Position numbers and translations under genes: made by a program. The notes below the pieces were generated by a model. That model was not told the DNA's origin and made no database searches. It saw only the letters and a list, made by a program, of their open reading frames with translations. Shown here piece by piece: positions 1-10,341 of a DNA stretch of 64,000 nt. Location of the stretch: contig NZ_DS981484.1 of assembly GCF_000154845.1 (NCBI RefSeq), forward strand, positions 42,354-106,353, written 5' to 3'. Numbering within the stretch: the stretch's first letter is position 1; each line of letters starts with the position of its first letter. This DNA comes from Phocaeicola coprocola DSM 17136. GTDB taxonomy: Bacteria; Bacteroidota; Bacteroidia; Bacteroidales; Bacteroidaceae.

Positions 1-571
1 GATCACGCGCATAAGTAGGAGTTCCAATCTGATCGAATATTACTCCTAATGCTTCTTTTTCCTTACCCAAACGAATCATAGTCTTCACGAAGTTATTTCC
101 GAAAGTAGAATATAACCACGCAGTACGGATAATCATCGTATTGGAACAATATTTCATAGCCTCCTGTTCACCGGCAAGTTTAGTCGTTCCATAAACAGAG
201 TCAGGACAAGTAGCCTGTTCTTCCTTATAAGGAATATGCGCAGTACCATCGAAAACATAATCGGTAGAAACCTGTACCAGATATCCTCCACGGCTTTGAA
301 TAGCCTTTGCCAAATATCCCGGAGCAAAATGATTCAGCTTGTCACAAAGTTCTCTATCATCTTCCGCTTTATCAACAGCAGTATATGCTGCGCAATTCAC
401 AATAATATCTATTTGATGATCAGTTACGAAATTCATCACAGCCTGCTCATCACATATATCCAGTTCAGCAACATCTGTAAAAAAGTATGTATACTCTTTA
501 TTAACCTCTGCAAGCAAACGCATTTCATTACCCAATTGTCCGTTTGCTCCTGTAATCAAAATATTCTTCAT
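1..571 (-). CDS. rfbD: dTDP-4-dehydrorhamnose reductase, 5' part (C-terminus outside window)
   Basis: Reading the minus strand from an ATG at 571 gives an open frame to the window edge (190 codons), so only the N-terminal two thirds are present. It opens with a Rossmann dinucleotide motif (ITGANGQLG, residues 6-14). Further on come the STDYVFDG segment and a YGTTK sequence, the YxxxK catalytic signature of extended short-chain dehydrogenases. This combination is typical of RmlD, which reduces dTDP-4-keto-L-rhamnose to dTDP-L-rhamnose for surface polysaccharide. It lies 13 bp downstream of the DUF4924 gene on the same strand, so the three leftmost genes probably form one operon. Confidence 0.9.
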   Translation of the reverse strand, partial: MKNILITGANGQLGNEMRLLAEVNKEYTYFFTDVAELDICDEQAVMNFVTDHQIDIIVNCAAYTAVDKAEDDRELCDKLNHFAPGYLAKAIQSRGGYLVQVSTDYVFDGTAHIPYKEEQATCPDSVYGTTKLAGEQEAMKYCSNTMIIRTAWLYSTFGNNFVKTMIRLGKEKEALGVIFDQIGTPTYARD

Positions 572-584
572 CTCACTATTTGAT

Positions 585-1133
585 TTATTCCAGATCCAGT
601 TCTCCCTGTTTATCCTTTATATAATATCCGGCAAGCATAGCCAGTAAATCTCCTATTACTTTCAATGCTTTCTGTGTGCCTTCGGTAATTTCCTTTTTCT
701 GAAGCTTCAACATCAGGACACCATACATGGCATCAAAACAAGTTTCAAGTTCAGGCACATCTTTATCGGCTCCTTTTGAGCGTAATTCCACAATAAAAGG
801 CAAGGCTTTATAATAAGCTGCGCTATAATACGGAAATTTAGGAGAAGCCAGCAAACGCAAATGCAAATCAGTCAACCAGACGATTATATTTTTATTAATC
901 TGGATATGCCCTTTTTCCATCACACCCTCATCATGCATCATATTAATAAGATCGGCATACCATTGTATCAATGCTTTTTTCTGCTCTTCAGACAATGAAG
1001 GATAAGGCTCTACAATATTTTTTTTAATCCGCTCTATATCAAAACCGTTAGCACGAATCAAATCTTCCACCTGCCACATATACAGCAGGTATTCGGCAAT
1101 ATTCTGTTGTTTTAATTGTTGAGAAATATACAT
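585..1133 (-). CDS. DUF4924 family protein
   Basis: A predicted cytoplasmic, mostly helical protein of 182 residues starting MYISQQLKQQ. The frame is open further upstream, but the ATG at 1133 is preferred. It lies one base after the TGA stop of the LysE-type gene, which suggests coupled translation, and the upstream extension overlaps that gene. There is no signal peptide or membrane segment. I recognise it as the Bacteroidetes family usually filed as DUF4924, whose function is unknown. Its place between an exporter gene and rmlD gives no clear functional hint. Confidence 0.75.
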   Translation of the reverse strand: MYISQQLKQQNIAEYLLYMWQVEDLIRANGFDIERIKKNIVEPYPSLSEEQKKALIQWYADLINMMHDEGVMEKGHIQINKNIIVWLTDLHLRLLASPKFPYYSAAYYKALPFIVELRSKGADKDVPELETCFDAMYGVLMLKLQKKEITEGTQKALKVIGDLLAMLAGYYIKDKQGELDLE

Positions 1134-1134
1134 A

Positions 1135-1794
1135 TCAAGATAAAGATTTTCCTGCAATAGCCAATACGATACCAATAATCGAAGCAATTATCACTACCAC
1201 GCCGATAATACGATTCAAGACCCAAATACCTCGTACATTAAAGCGTGTACGTACCTTATTTACAAAATAGGTAATGCCAAACCACCATGTCAAGGCTCCT
1301 ATGATAATAGCGAGATATCCCACCAATTGAAATCCCAACGGACTACCCGGCATTACAAACGAAAAGCGGGCAAACAAACCAATAAAAAGAAAGATTATCA
1401 ATGGGTTGGAGAATGTAACAAAAAAAGCAGTAATAAAATTATGAAGATAAGTACCACGATTGGCAGAAGTGGGGCGAAGAGATTTTACCGGATTACTGCG
1501 AAAAGTATATATACCGAAAGCCAGCAACATTATACTACCAACAATCTGAAGAAAAATCTGGTGTTTAAGAATCAGTTCATCCATAAAGCTCATGCCGTAC
1601 CCTGTTATCAAGGCGTAACATATATCGCTTAAGGCAGCTCCCAAACCTGTTACAAAACCAAACCAGCGTCCCTTGTTCAGTGTCCGCTGAATACAAAGTA
1701 CGCCCACAGGTCCAAGAGGAGCTGAAACCACTACCCCAACAATAAACCCTTTCACCAATAAATCCAGTATAGTAACCTGTTCTATCCAATTCAT
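1135..1794 (-). CDS. LysE/RhtB family amino-acid exporter
   Basis: A 219-residue membrane protein with about six hydrophobic segments. Near the N-terminus it has the LysE-family signature GPVGVLCIQRTL, followed by GFVTGLGAALSD. Family members export amino acids or related small molecules across the inner membrane; the substrate cannot be told from sequence. The start at 1794 puts the signature at the usual distance from the N-terminus. It is the first gene of a minus-strand group with DUF4924 and rmlD. A CATCTTTGC sequence just upstream (about 1795-1803) may be part of its promoter. Confidence 0.85.
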   Translation of the reverse strand: MNWIEQVTILDLLVKGFIVGVVVSAPLGPVGVLCIQRTLNKGRWFGFVTGLGAALSDICYALITGYGMSFMDELILKHQIFLQIVGSIMLLAFGIYTFRSNPVKSLRPTSANRGTYLHNFITAFFVTFSNPLIIFLFIGLFARFSFVMPGSPLGFQLVGYLAIIIGALTWWFGITYFVNKVRTRFNVRGIWVLNRIIGVVVIIASIIGIVLAIAGKSLS

Positions 1795-1847
1795 AGTGCA
1801 AAGATGCTACTTTTTTTATAAAGTACCTATATTTCGTTTCGTTTTTC

Positions 1848-1878
1848 TTTCGTACAAAAAGGAGTTTATGTAACTTTG
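1848..1878 (+). promoter_or_regulatory. Bacteroides-type promoter of purL
   Basis: TTTC at 1848-1851, 19 bp, then TAACTTTG at 1871-1878, matching the TAnnTTTG -7 element. The purL ATG is 54 bp further on. Confidence 0.6.
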
Positions 1879-1932
1879 CACTGCATTATTCCGATAATAA
1901 GATTATCATTTTAACAAACATAAACAAGTGCT

Positions 1933-4900
1933 ATGATTCTATTTTTCAGAACACCCACTAACAGTGTAATTGCTACCGAATGTAGTAAAGAACTGAACTC
2001 TGAAGACATCAAGAAATTATGTTGGCTGTACAGCGACGCTACTGTAGAAGTGGAAGAAAACCTTAAAGGCTGGTTCATCGGTCCACGACGTGAAATGATT
2101 ACTCCGTGGAGTACAAATGCCGTCGAAATTACTCAAAACATGGGTCTGGAAGGCATCCGCCGTATCGAGGAATATTTTCCGGTAAAAGATGAAAACGCAG
2201 ATCATGACCCGATGCTGCAACGTATGTATCACGGGCTGGATCAAAAAATATTCGATGTAAACATTAAGCCTCAGCCAATCGTTTACATTGAGAACCTAGA
2301 AGAATATAACGAACAGGAAGGTCTTGCACTTTCACGTGAAGAAATGGACTATCTGCTGAAAGTAGAAAAAGACCTGGGTAGAAAACTGACAGACTCTGAA
2401 GTTTTCGGATTTGCACAAATCAACTCAGAACACTGCCGCCACAAAATATTTGGTGGAACATTTATCATCGACGGACAGGAAATGGAATCATCACTTTTCC
2501 AGATGATCAAAAAAACCACTCAAGAAAATCCTAACAAAATCATTTCTGCCTACAAAGATAATGTGGCATTTGCTGAAGGTCCGGTAGTAGAACAATTTGC
2601 TCCAAAGGATCACTCAACTTCCGATTATTTCATCATCAAAGATATAAAAACAGTTATCTCTCTGAAAGCAGAGACACACAACTTCCCGACAACCGTAGAA
2701 CCATTTAATGGTGCTTCTACAGGTACAGGAGGAGAAATCCGTGACCGTATGGGCGGTGGTAAAGGTTCATGGCCTATTGCGGGAACTGCTGTTTATATGA
2801 CTTCATACCCACGTACAGACGAAGGCCGTGAATGGGAAAATATCCTTCCTGTACGCAAATGGCTGTATCAGACTCCTGAACAAATCCTGATTAAAGCGTC
2901 GAATGGTGCTTCTGACTTCGGTAACAAATTTGGTCAGCCACTTATTTGTGGTTCTGTACTTACTTTCGAACACCAGGAAAACAATGAAAAATATGCTTAC
3001 GATAAAGTAATCATGCTTGCCGGAGGTGTTGGATACGGTACACAACGCGACTGCTTGAAGGGTTCTCCCGAAGCTGGTAATAAAGTAGTTGTGATGGGTG
3101 GTGATAACTACCGCATCGGTTTAGGTGGTGGTTCTGTATCATCTGTAGAAACAGGACGTTATTCTTCAGGTATCGAGTTGAACGCTGTACAGCGTGCCAA
3201 TGCAGAAATGCAGAAACGTGCTTATAACGTAGTACGCGCATTGTGTGAAGAAGATGAAAATCCGATTGTTTCTATCCACGACCACGGATCGGCCGGACAC
3301 GTTAACTGTTTGTCTGAGTTAGTAGAAGATTGTGGTGGTCTGATTCACATGGACAAGCTTCCTATCGGCGACGAAACATTGTCTGCAAAAGAAATTATTG
3401 CCAACGAATCTCAAGAACGTATGGGATTGCTGATTGATGAAAAAGCAATCGAACATGTACAGAAGATTGCCGACCGCGAACGTTCTCCTATGTACGTTGT
3501 TGGAGAAACAACAGGCGATCACCGTTTTGCATTCGAACAAGCTGATGGCGTACGTCCGTTCGACTTGGCAGTAGACCAGATGTTTGGTTCTTCTCCTAAA
3601 ACATACATGGTAGACAAGACTGTAGAACGTCATTATGAAAATGTATCATACGATACTGCAAAATTAAATGAATATATCCGTCAGGTACTGCAATTGGAAG
3701 CAGTAGCTTGTAAAGACTGGTTAACCAACAAGGTAGACCGTTCAGTTACAGGTAAGATTGCACGCCAGCAGTGCCAGGGTGAACTCCAGTTGCCGTTGAG
3801 CGACTGTGGTGTTGTAGCTCTTGATTATCGTGGAGAAAAGGGTATTGCAACAGCATTAGGTCATGCACCTCAGGCTGCATTGGCAAATCCTGCTGCAGGT
3901 TCTGTACTTGCTGTTTCAGAAGCTCTGACCAATATTGTATGGGCTCCTATGGCAGAAGGACTCGACAGTATTTCTTTATCAGCCAACTGGATGTGGCCTT
4001 GCCGCTCACAGGAAGGTGAAGATGCACGTTTGTATACAGCAGTAAAAGCTCTGTCTGATTTCTGCTGCGCATTACAAATCAATGTGCCTACTGGTAAAGA
4101 CTCTTTGTCAATGACTCAGAAATATCCGAACGGAGAAAAAATCATCAGCCCGGGAACTGTTATAGTTTCTGCAGGAGGAGAAGTTTCGGATGTCAAGAAG
4201 GTTGTTTCTCCAGTTATGGTCAACAAAGACAAGTCAACTTTCTACCACATCGACTTCAGTTTTGACGAACTTCGTTTAGGTGGTTCTGCATTCGCTCAGT
4301 CACTGAATAAAGTTGGTGACGACGTACCAACCGTACAGAATCCGGAATACTTCCGCGATGCCTTCCTTGCTATTCAAGAACTGGTAGACAAACAACTGAT
4401 TCTTGCCGGACACGATATTTCAGCCGGAGGTATGATTACTACTTTACTTGAAATGTGTTTCGCTAACACAGAAGGTGGTATGGAAATCAACCTCGACAAA
4501 ATTAAGTGCGATGATATCGTCAAGATTTTGTTTGCTGAAAACCCAGGTGTTATCATTCAGGTAGCAGACAAACACAAATCTGAAGTAAAGAAGATTCTGG
4601 ACGAAGCCGGTGTAGGTTATGTCAAGATTGGTGTTCCTACAGAAGAACGTCATATCTTAGTAACTAAACACGATGCAACTTATCAGTTCGGCATTGATTA
4701 TCTGCGCGATGTATGGTATTCTACTTCATATCTGCTCGACCGCAAACAGAGTATGAACGGATGTGCCAAGAAACGTTTCGAAAACTATAAGCAACAACCT
4801 TTGGAAGTTGTATTCGATAAATCATTCACTGGTAAATTATCACAGTTCGGCCTTAATCCCGACCGTCGTACACCAAGTGGAATCAAAGCTGCCATTATCC

Positions 4901-5637
4901 GTGAAAAAGGAACCAACGGTGAACGCGAAATGGCATACATGCTCTACTTGGCTGGATTCGATGTGAAAGATGTTACCATGACTGACCTGGTAAGCGGACG
5001 AGAAACTTTGGAAGACATCAACATGGTAGTTTACTGTGGTGGTTTCTCCAACTCAGACGTATTAGGATCTGCAAAAGGTTGGGCAGGAAGCTTCTTGTTT
5101 AATCCGAAAGCTAAAGCAGCCCTCGACAATTTCTACGCTCGTGAAGATACACTGTCACTGGGTGTTTGCAACGGTTGCCAGTTGATGATGGAACTTGGTC
5201 TGATTACTCCGGAAGACAAGAAAAAAGGCAAGATGCTGCACAACGACTCTCACAAATTCGAATCAGCATTCTTGGGTGTAACAGTACCGATGAACCGCAG
5301 TGTAATGTTCGGATCTTTGAGTGGTTCAAAACTGGGTATCTGGGTAGCTCATGGAGAAGGTAAGTTCTCATTACCTTATCCGGAAGATCACTACAACGTG
5401 GTATTGAAATATTCATATGACGAATATCCAGGTAATCCGAACGGCTCAGACTACAGCGTAGCTGGTATCGCTTCTCAGGATGGACGTCATCTGGCAATGA
5501 TGCCACACTTGGAACGTGCATGCTTCCCATGGGAAAACGCTTATTATCCATTAGACCGTAAAGACAACGACCAGATCACTCCGTGGATGGAAGCCTTTGT
5601 CAATGCACGCAAATGGGTAGAAGCTCATAAGAAATAA
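1933..5637 (+). CDS. purL: phosphoribosylformylglycinamidine synthase (FGAM synthetase)
   Basis: A 1,234-residue single-chain enzyme of the large (gammaproteobacterial/eukaryotic) PurL type. It catalyses step four of purine synthesis, converting FGAR, ATP and glutamine to FGAM in the cytoplasm. An N-terminal domain is followed by the tandem AIRS-like ATP-binding halves (for example KAETHNFPTTVEPF and the GTGGEIRDR loop). A C-terminal class I glutaminase domain has its nucleophile in GVCNGCQ (Cys1079) and the His1192/Glu1194 pair in PHLE. All key residues are present and the length is normal. It stands alone between a good promoter and a strong terminator. Confidence 0.97.
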   Translation: MILFFRTPTNSVIATECSKELNSEDIKKLCWLYSDATVEVEENLKGWFIGPRREMITPWSTNAVEITQNMGLEGIRRIEEYFPVKDENADHDPMLQRMYHGLDQKIFDVNIKPQPIVYIENLEEYNEQEGLALSREEMDYLLKVEKDLGRKLTDSEVFGFAQINSEHCRHKIFGGTFIIDGQEMESSLFQMIKKTTQENPNKIISAYKDNVAFAEGPVVEQFAPKDHSTSDYFIIKDIKTVISLKAETHNFPTTVEPFNGASTGTGGEIRDRMGGGKGSWPIAGTAVYMTSYPRTDEGREWENILPVRKWLYQTPEQILIKASNGASDFGNKFGQPLICGSVLTFEHQENNEKYAYDKVIMLAGGVGYGTQRDCLKGSPEAGNKVVVMGGDNYRIGLGGGSVSSVETGRYSSGIELNAVQRANAEMQKRAYNVVRALCEEDENPIVSIHDHGSAGHVNCLSELVEDCGGLIHMDKLPIGDETLSAKEIIANESQERMGLLIDEKAIEHVQKIADRERSPMYVVGETTGDHRFAFEQADGVRPFDLAVDQMFGSSPKTYMVDKTVERHYENVSYDTAKLNEYIRQVLQLEAVACKDWLTNKVDRSVTGKIARQQCQGELQLPLSDCGVVALDYRGEKGIATALGHAPQAALANPAAGSVLAVSEALTNIVWAPMAEGLDSISLSANWMWPCRSQEGEDARLYTAVKALSDFCCALQINVPTGKDSLSMTQKYPNGEKIISPGTVIVSAGGEVSDVKKVVSPVMVNKDKSTFYHIDFSFDELRLGGSAFAQSLNKVGDDVPTVQNPEYFRDAFLAIQELVDKQLILAGHDISAGGMITTLLEMCFANTEGGMEINLDKIKCDDIVKILFAENPGVIIQVADKHKSEVKKILDEAGVGYVKIGVPTEERHILVTKHDATYQFGIDYLRDVWYSTSYLLDRKQSMNGCAKKRFENYKQQPLEVVFDKSFTGKLSQFGLNPDRRTPSGIKAAIIREKGTNGEREMAYMLYLAGFDVKDVTMTDLVSGRETLEDINMVVYCGGFSNSDVLGSAKGWAGSFLFNPKAKAALDNFYAREDTLSLGVCNGCQLMMELGLITPEDKKKGKMLHNDSHKFESAFLGVTVPMNRSVMFGSLSGSKLGIWVAHGEGKFSLPYPEDHYNVVLKYSYDEYPGNPNGSDYSVAGIASQDGRHLAMMPHLERACFPWENAYYPLDRKDNDQITPWMEAFVNARKWVEAHKK

Positions 5638-5656
5638 AAATATCACTTGATTTATA

Positions 5657-5700
5657 AAAAGGTGCTGTTCTTTTACCAGAAGAAACAGCACCTTTTATTT
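5657..5700 (+). terminator. intrinsic terminator of purL
   Basis: A 13-bp perfect stem (5657-5669 with 5684-5696) around GGTGCTGTT, followed by TTTTATTTTTC. Confidence 0.9.
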
Positions 5701-5713
5701 TTCTTCGTTTTGT

Positions 5714-5744
5714 TTTGAGAAATCAGCCTTTTTCCCGACATTTG
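5714..5744 (+). promoter_or_regulatory. candidate promoter of the HTCS-chromate transporter operon
   Basis: TTTG at 5714-5717, 19 bp, then GACATTTG at 5737-5744, one base off TAnnTTTG. It lies just past the purL terminator and 33 bp before the ATG. Confidence 0.45.
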
Positions 5745-5777
5745 CATAATTTCATTCTCGGAACAAAACAAATAATA

Positions 5778-8700
5778 ATGAAACGAACGACTCTAATTAT
5801 AACGTGCTTATTACTATCGTTTTTCCTTCCGCTACAAGCCCAGATTTTTGAATATATCGATATGGATAATGGACTCAGCAGCCGAAGAGTTTTATCTATC
5901 CAGCAAGATAAACAAAATTATATATGGATTCTTACTCACAAAGGTCTTGACCGGTATAATGGAAAGCAATTCAAGCACTACCAACTCCACCGATGCAACA
6001 ATCCTCTCAGCTTCTATCCCAATCTGAATTTTCTTTATACAGATAAAGACAGTACTATTTGGGAAGTCGGCAAAGATGGATTCGTTTTTCGTTACGACGA
6101 ACAAAGAGATTCCTTCCAGCTAGCGTTCGACTTACGGGCAACATTTCCCGCACTGAAAAAAGCTCCTATATCCAGTGTTTACATGGATTCTGAAGCAAAT
6201 ATTTGGTTTTGCACAAACCAAAGCCAATACATATATAATTATCATCAAAGCAAAAATTATCAGTTGTCACCTGTTATTTCAGATAAAATTATCTGCATAA
6301 CTCAGGCTGAGAAAAACAAATATTATCTCGCATCCGAACATTTGTTATACGAAGTACAACTGAAAGGAGAACAACTCACTGAAATAAAGAAGATACAACT
6401 TCCCAATGTTCATCTGATAGACCACATATATTACCATAGCCCGACCAAGCAATTGATAATAAATACGTTGCTAGACAAATTGTTTATATACGATATCAAG
6501 GAAAAACAACTGGAAAGCATAGGCAACTCCATGAAAGACATCGGAGTAAACAAGATTATTCCAAGCAAGAAAGAGAAAGATGTCCTCCTCATTGCAACAG
6601 ACGGTGACGGAGTATATAAACTGAACTTGAAACAATTAACGTTAAATCACTTTCTGAAAGAAGATACCCGTAAGCCTAATAAGATGAACGGAAGTATCAT
6701 CAAAGATATTTATATGGATAGTGCCAACCGAATCTGGAATGTTATCTATCCAACAGGTATCACCATATACACCGAAAAATATCCTGCTTACGAATGGTTC
6801 ATGCACTCAGCCAATTACACTAATTCGCTGGCAAACAACTGTATAAACGGAGTTATGGAAGATTCGGAAGGTGATTCCTGGTATGCAACGAGCAACGGTA
6901 TATGTTATTTTGATGTAAGTGAAAACAAATGGATAAACTTCTCACCATCACATTCACCAAATGGAGAACGAAGTGAGAATCACATATTTACGTCACTATG
7001 CGAAAGCAGTCCTGGTATCATCCTGGCAGGAGGATACATGTCCAGCATTTATAAAATAGACAAAAGAACAAAAGAAGTAACCTTTTTCCAGCAACAAAAC
7101 ATCCGGCAAGGAGAAGGGCCAGATAAGTATATCCGCAGCATTTACCGCGACAATGAAAGACTTATCTGGATTGGAGGATTTTACCGACTAAAATCATATA
7201 GCCTGACGACAAAGGAGGTTTGTGAATACAACATTGGTTATCCTATTACATGTATTACTCAAAAAGATGAGCATTCTTTATGGATAGGAACAATCAATGG
7301 AGTCTTTGTATTCGATAAATTAAAAAAACAAGCAATACCTCTGGATACGGAATTTGATATTCAATGTATCAACATGATATACAATGATCCGTCAGGAAAC
7401 TATACATATTTCGGTACGTACGGTGACGGATTATTTATTTTCGAAAAGAAGACAAGAAAAGTAACCCGATATTACGACGAAAACTGTGGACTAATCAGTA
7501 ACAACATATACAGTATCGTACCAGACAGAAACGGAGATCTTTATCTTGGAACAGAAAATGGACTGTCCTTTTTCGACATAAAGGCCAACAAGTTTATCAA
7601 CTGGACCAAAGAACAAGGATTGCTGGCTGCCAGCTTTAATCCTAACGCGGCCATACATTCGCGCGACGGTTACATGATATTCGGAAGCAATGAAGGAGTC
7701 ATCGTATTACCCGATAGTATTCAGCTTCCGGAAACATTTTCCAGCCACATGATATTCTCTGATCTGAGTATCATGTATCGTACCGTACATCCGGGAGAAA
7801 AAAATTCCCCCCTTACTCAGGCGTTGGACAAAACTTCATGCATTGAGCTGGACTACGATCAGAATACATTTTCGATGAACGTATCGTCTATCAACTTCGA
7901 CAATCCTTCCAACATCATGTACAGCTGGAAGCTGGAAGGATTTTATGATCGCTGGTCACCACCTTCAAGCGATAACCTGATAAGATATACCAACCTGTCA
8001 CCGGGAAATTATACATTACGCGTGCGTGCTATACTGATGGACAACCATCAGATTCTGGAGGAACGTGAAATACAAATTTTAATCGGACGCCCTATCTGGA
8101 TGACATTCTGGGCATTCCTATTGTACGCCCTGATTATTATCGGAATTAGCTATGCTATTATCCGTTACCAGATGATACGCCGCGACAAGCAGATTTCACA
8201 AGCCAAAATCAACTTTTTCATGCAAACGGCACACGACATACGTACGCCGCTGACGTTGATAAAAGCACCGTTAGGAGAAATCCTGAAGAATGAACAACTT
8301 ACAGAACAAGGTACAACCAACCTGAACCTTGCCATACAAAGCACGGATAATCTTTCGGAGCTGGCAAACAACCTGATGGACTTTCAGAAGGAAGAATTAT
8401 ATAGCTCCAAGATATCAGTAGTACGCTATGAACTGAATCAATATATACAAAATTATATGCAACAGTTCAAAGCATATGCAGAACAAAAAGGAATAGACTT
8501 CCAGTATAAAAGTAGCTTTACCAGTCTGGAAGTCTGGATAGACCAGAACAAGATAGATTCCATTTTGCAAAATCTGCTGAGCAACGCATTAAAATATACA
8601 CCAAAAGGAGGAAGTGTCACCATAGAAACGGACCATAATAAGAACCGGTGGATATTGACTATAAAAGATACCGGAATAGGAATTCCTAAAGAGGACCAGA

Positions 8701-9761
8701 AAAAATTATTCAAATTCTTATTCAGGGGAAAAAATGCAACCAATCAGCTTATCACCGGATCTGGAGTTGGCATGCTACTTACTTACAGACTTATCAAAAA
8801 CCATGAAGGAAAAATAAGTTTCAGCAGTACAGAAAATGTAGGAACAACATTCCAGTTAAGCTTCCCGATTCAGAGCGAACATTATCAATACAGGAATGAA
8901 GGTGTTGATCAGAATCTCAGAACCGTTTTGTTGCAAGATGGTATAGTTGCCCCTATGCCCGAAGCAGAACAGACACAAATTACGGCTCATCCTGACAGTC
9001 CTCGAATCATGATAGTAGAAGATAATGCCAGCCTTCGTTTATTCCTGATGAAAAGCTTGTCGGATATCTATCAGGTAGATGGAGCCGAGAACGGTCAAGA
9101 GGCAATAGACAAGATAAAAGTTCAGCAACCCGACTTGATTATATCGGATGTTATGATGTCGGTTATGGACGGGGAAACGATGTGCCGTACACTGAAGTCG
9201 GATATCGAAACCAGCCACATACCTATCATCCTGCTGACAGCTTTAGGCGATAAGAAAGATATTCTCCGCGGACTGGAAACAAAGGCTGATATGTACATTA
9301 CCAAGCCTTTCGACCTGATGGTGCTGAGAGCCAATATCAGCAACATATTGGAGAACGGAGAAATCATACGCAAGAAACTTCAGCAAGCGTCGGTCAATAT
9401 CGAGTCTAAAACAGAAGATATACCGATGCCGACCAACCTGGACAACGAATTCATGCAAAAGGTTACCGTACTGGTAAAAGAAAATTTAGGCAAAGACCTC
9501 ACGGTAGATACCCTTTGTGCTGGAATGAATATGAGCCGTACCAGTTTCTATAACAAAATAAAAGCACTTACAGGAATGGCTCCAAATGATTTTATAAGAA
9601 ATATACGTATGCAAGAGGCAGCTGCTCTTCTCAAAAGCCAGCGGTATACTGTAGCCGAAGTAGCCGACATGATGGGATTTGCAGATCCTAAATATTTTAC
9701 CGATACGTTCAAGAAATTTTATGGCGTACCACCTAGCATATACAAGAAAAATGAAGAATAA
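5778..9761 (+). CDS. hybrid two-component system sensor/regulator (HTCS), not next to a sugar locus
   Basis: 1,327 residues with a signal peptide (MKRTTLIITCLLLSFFLPLQAQ). The upstream ATG at 5715 would hide this signal, so 5778 is chosen. Domain order: about 700 residues of two-component propeller repeats, a Y_Y_Y sensor domain, a membrane segment near residues 770-795, then a histidine kinase with His819 in AHDIRTP, the N-box NLLSNALKYTP and DTGIGIP. A receiver domain follows with Asp1124 in ISDVMM and TKPF, and then a C-terminal AraC-type helix-turn-helix. The periplasmic half should bind a ligand and the AraC domain should act on DNA. The chromate-type transporter genes follow 18 bp downstream with no terminator between, so they are the likely targets. 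The ligand is unknown. Confidence 0.93.
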   Translation: MKRTTLIITCLLLSFFLPLQAQIFEYIDMDNGLSSRRVLSIQQDKQNYIWILTHKGLDRYNGKQFKHYQLHRCNNPLSFYPNLNFLYTDKDSTIWEVGKDGFVFRYDEQRDSFQLAFDLRATFPALKKAPISSVYMDSEANIWFCTNQSQYIYNYHQSKNYQLSPVISDKIICITQAEKNKYYLASEHLLYEVQLKGEQLTEIKKIQLPNVHLIDHIYYHSPTKQLIINTLLDKLFIYDIKEKQLESIGNSMKDIGVNKIIPSKKEKDVLLIATDGDGVYKLNLKQLTLNHFLKEDTRKPNKMNGSIIKDIYMDSANRIWNVIYPTGITIYTEKYPAYEWFMHSANYTNSLANNCINGVMEDSEGDSWYATSNGICYFDVSENKWINFSPSHSPNGERSENHIFTSLCESSPGIILAGGYMSSIYKIDKRTKEVTFFQQQNIRQGEGPDKYIRSIYRDNERLIWIGGFYRLKSYSLTTKEVCEYNIGYPITCITQKDEHSLWIGTINGVFVFDKLKKQAIPLDTEFDIQCINMIYNDPSGNYTYFGTYGDGLFIFEKKTRKVTRYYDENCGLISNNIYSIVPDRNGDLYLGTENGLSFFDIKANKFINWTKEQGLLAASFNPNAAIHSRDGYMIFGSNEGVIVLPDSIQLPETFSSHMIFSDLSIMYRTVHPGEKNSPLTQALDKTSCIELDYDQNTFSMNVSSINFDNPSNIMYSWKLEGFYDRWSPPSSDNLIRYTNLSPGNYTLRVRAILMDNHQILEEREIQILIGRPIWMTFWAFLLYALIIIGISYAIIRYQMIRRDKQISQAKINFFMQTAHDIRTPLTLIKAPLGEILKNEQLTEQGTTNLNLAIQSTDNLSELANNLMDFQKEELYSSKISVVRYELNQYIQNYMQQFKAYAEQKGIDFQYKSSFTSLEVWIDQNKIDSILQNLLSNALKYTPKGGSVTIETDHNKNRWILTIKDTGIGIPKEDQKKLFKFLFRGKNATNQLITGSGVGMLLTYRLIKNHEGKISFSSTENVGTTFQLSFPIQSEHYQYRNEGVDQNLRTVLLQDGIVAPMPEAEQTQITAHPDSPRIMIVEDNASLRLFLMKSLSDIYQVDGAENGQEAIDKIKVQQPDLIISDVMMSVMDGETMCRTLKSDIETSHIPIILLTALGDKKDILRGLETKADMYITKPFDLMVLRANISNILENGEIIRKKLQQASVNIESKTEDIPMPTNLDNEFMQKVTVLVKENLGKDLTVDTLCAGMNMSRTSFYNKIKALTGMAPNDFIRNIRMQEAAALLKSQRYTVAEVADMMGFADPKYFTDTFKKFYGVPPSIYKKNEE

Positions 9762-9778
9762 ACAATAAGTATAAGACA

Positions 9779-10330
9779 ATGATTTTTTACATCAAATCGT
9801 TTCTGATTTTTACCCGTATCGGAGCATTTACCATAGGAGGCGGATATGCTATGGTTCCTTTGATAGAGAACGAACTGGTAGACAAACGAAAATGGATATC
9901 AAGAGAAGATTTTCTCGACCTGATGGCATTGGCACAGACCGTACCGGGTATTTTTGCTGTCAATATAGCTATTTTCATCGGATACAAACTGAAAAAGTTC
10001 TGGGGCGCTTTCTGGATGGCACTGGGAACGATCCTTCCTTCTTTTATCATCATGCTTGCCATTGCACTGTTTTTCCAGCAGTTCAAGCATATTCCGGCAG
10101 TAGAAAATATCTTTAAAGGCATCCGTCCCGCAGTTGTAGCACTCATTGCTGCTCCAACATTTAAAATGGCCAAATCGGCAAAGATCAGCCGGTATAATAT
10201 CTGGATTCCCTGTGTTTCTGCCCTGCTGATCTGGCTGCTCGATTTCTCTCCTATCTACGTTATCATACTAAGTGGACTAGGAGGATATCTGTACGGACGA
10301 TACAAGAATAAACAAAACCAACAGAAGTAA
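9779..10330 (+). CDS. chromate transporter family protein, first half
   Basis: 183 residues, a half-size member of the CHR family, with the glycine-rich signature GAFTIGGGYAMVPLIE near the N-terminus and the PGIFAVNIAIFIGY segment. Short CHR proteins work as pairs that together equal the two halves of a full-length ChrA in the inner membrane. The partner starts 11 bp after this gene ends. The family is named for chromate efflux, but in gut anaerobes the real anion is not established. It sits directly behind the HTCS gene. Confidence 0.88.
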   Translation: MIFYIKSFLIFTRIGAFTIGGGYAMVPLIENELVDKRKWISREDFLDLMALAQTVPGIFAVNIAIFIGYKLKKFWGAFWMALGTILPSFIIMLAIALFFQQFKHIPAVENIFKGIRPAVVALIAAPTFKMAKSAKISRYNIWIPCVSALLIWLLDFSPIYVIILSGLGGYLYGRYKNKQNQQK

Positions 10331-10341
10331 AATAAACAGCT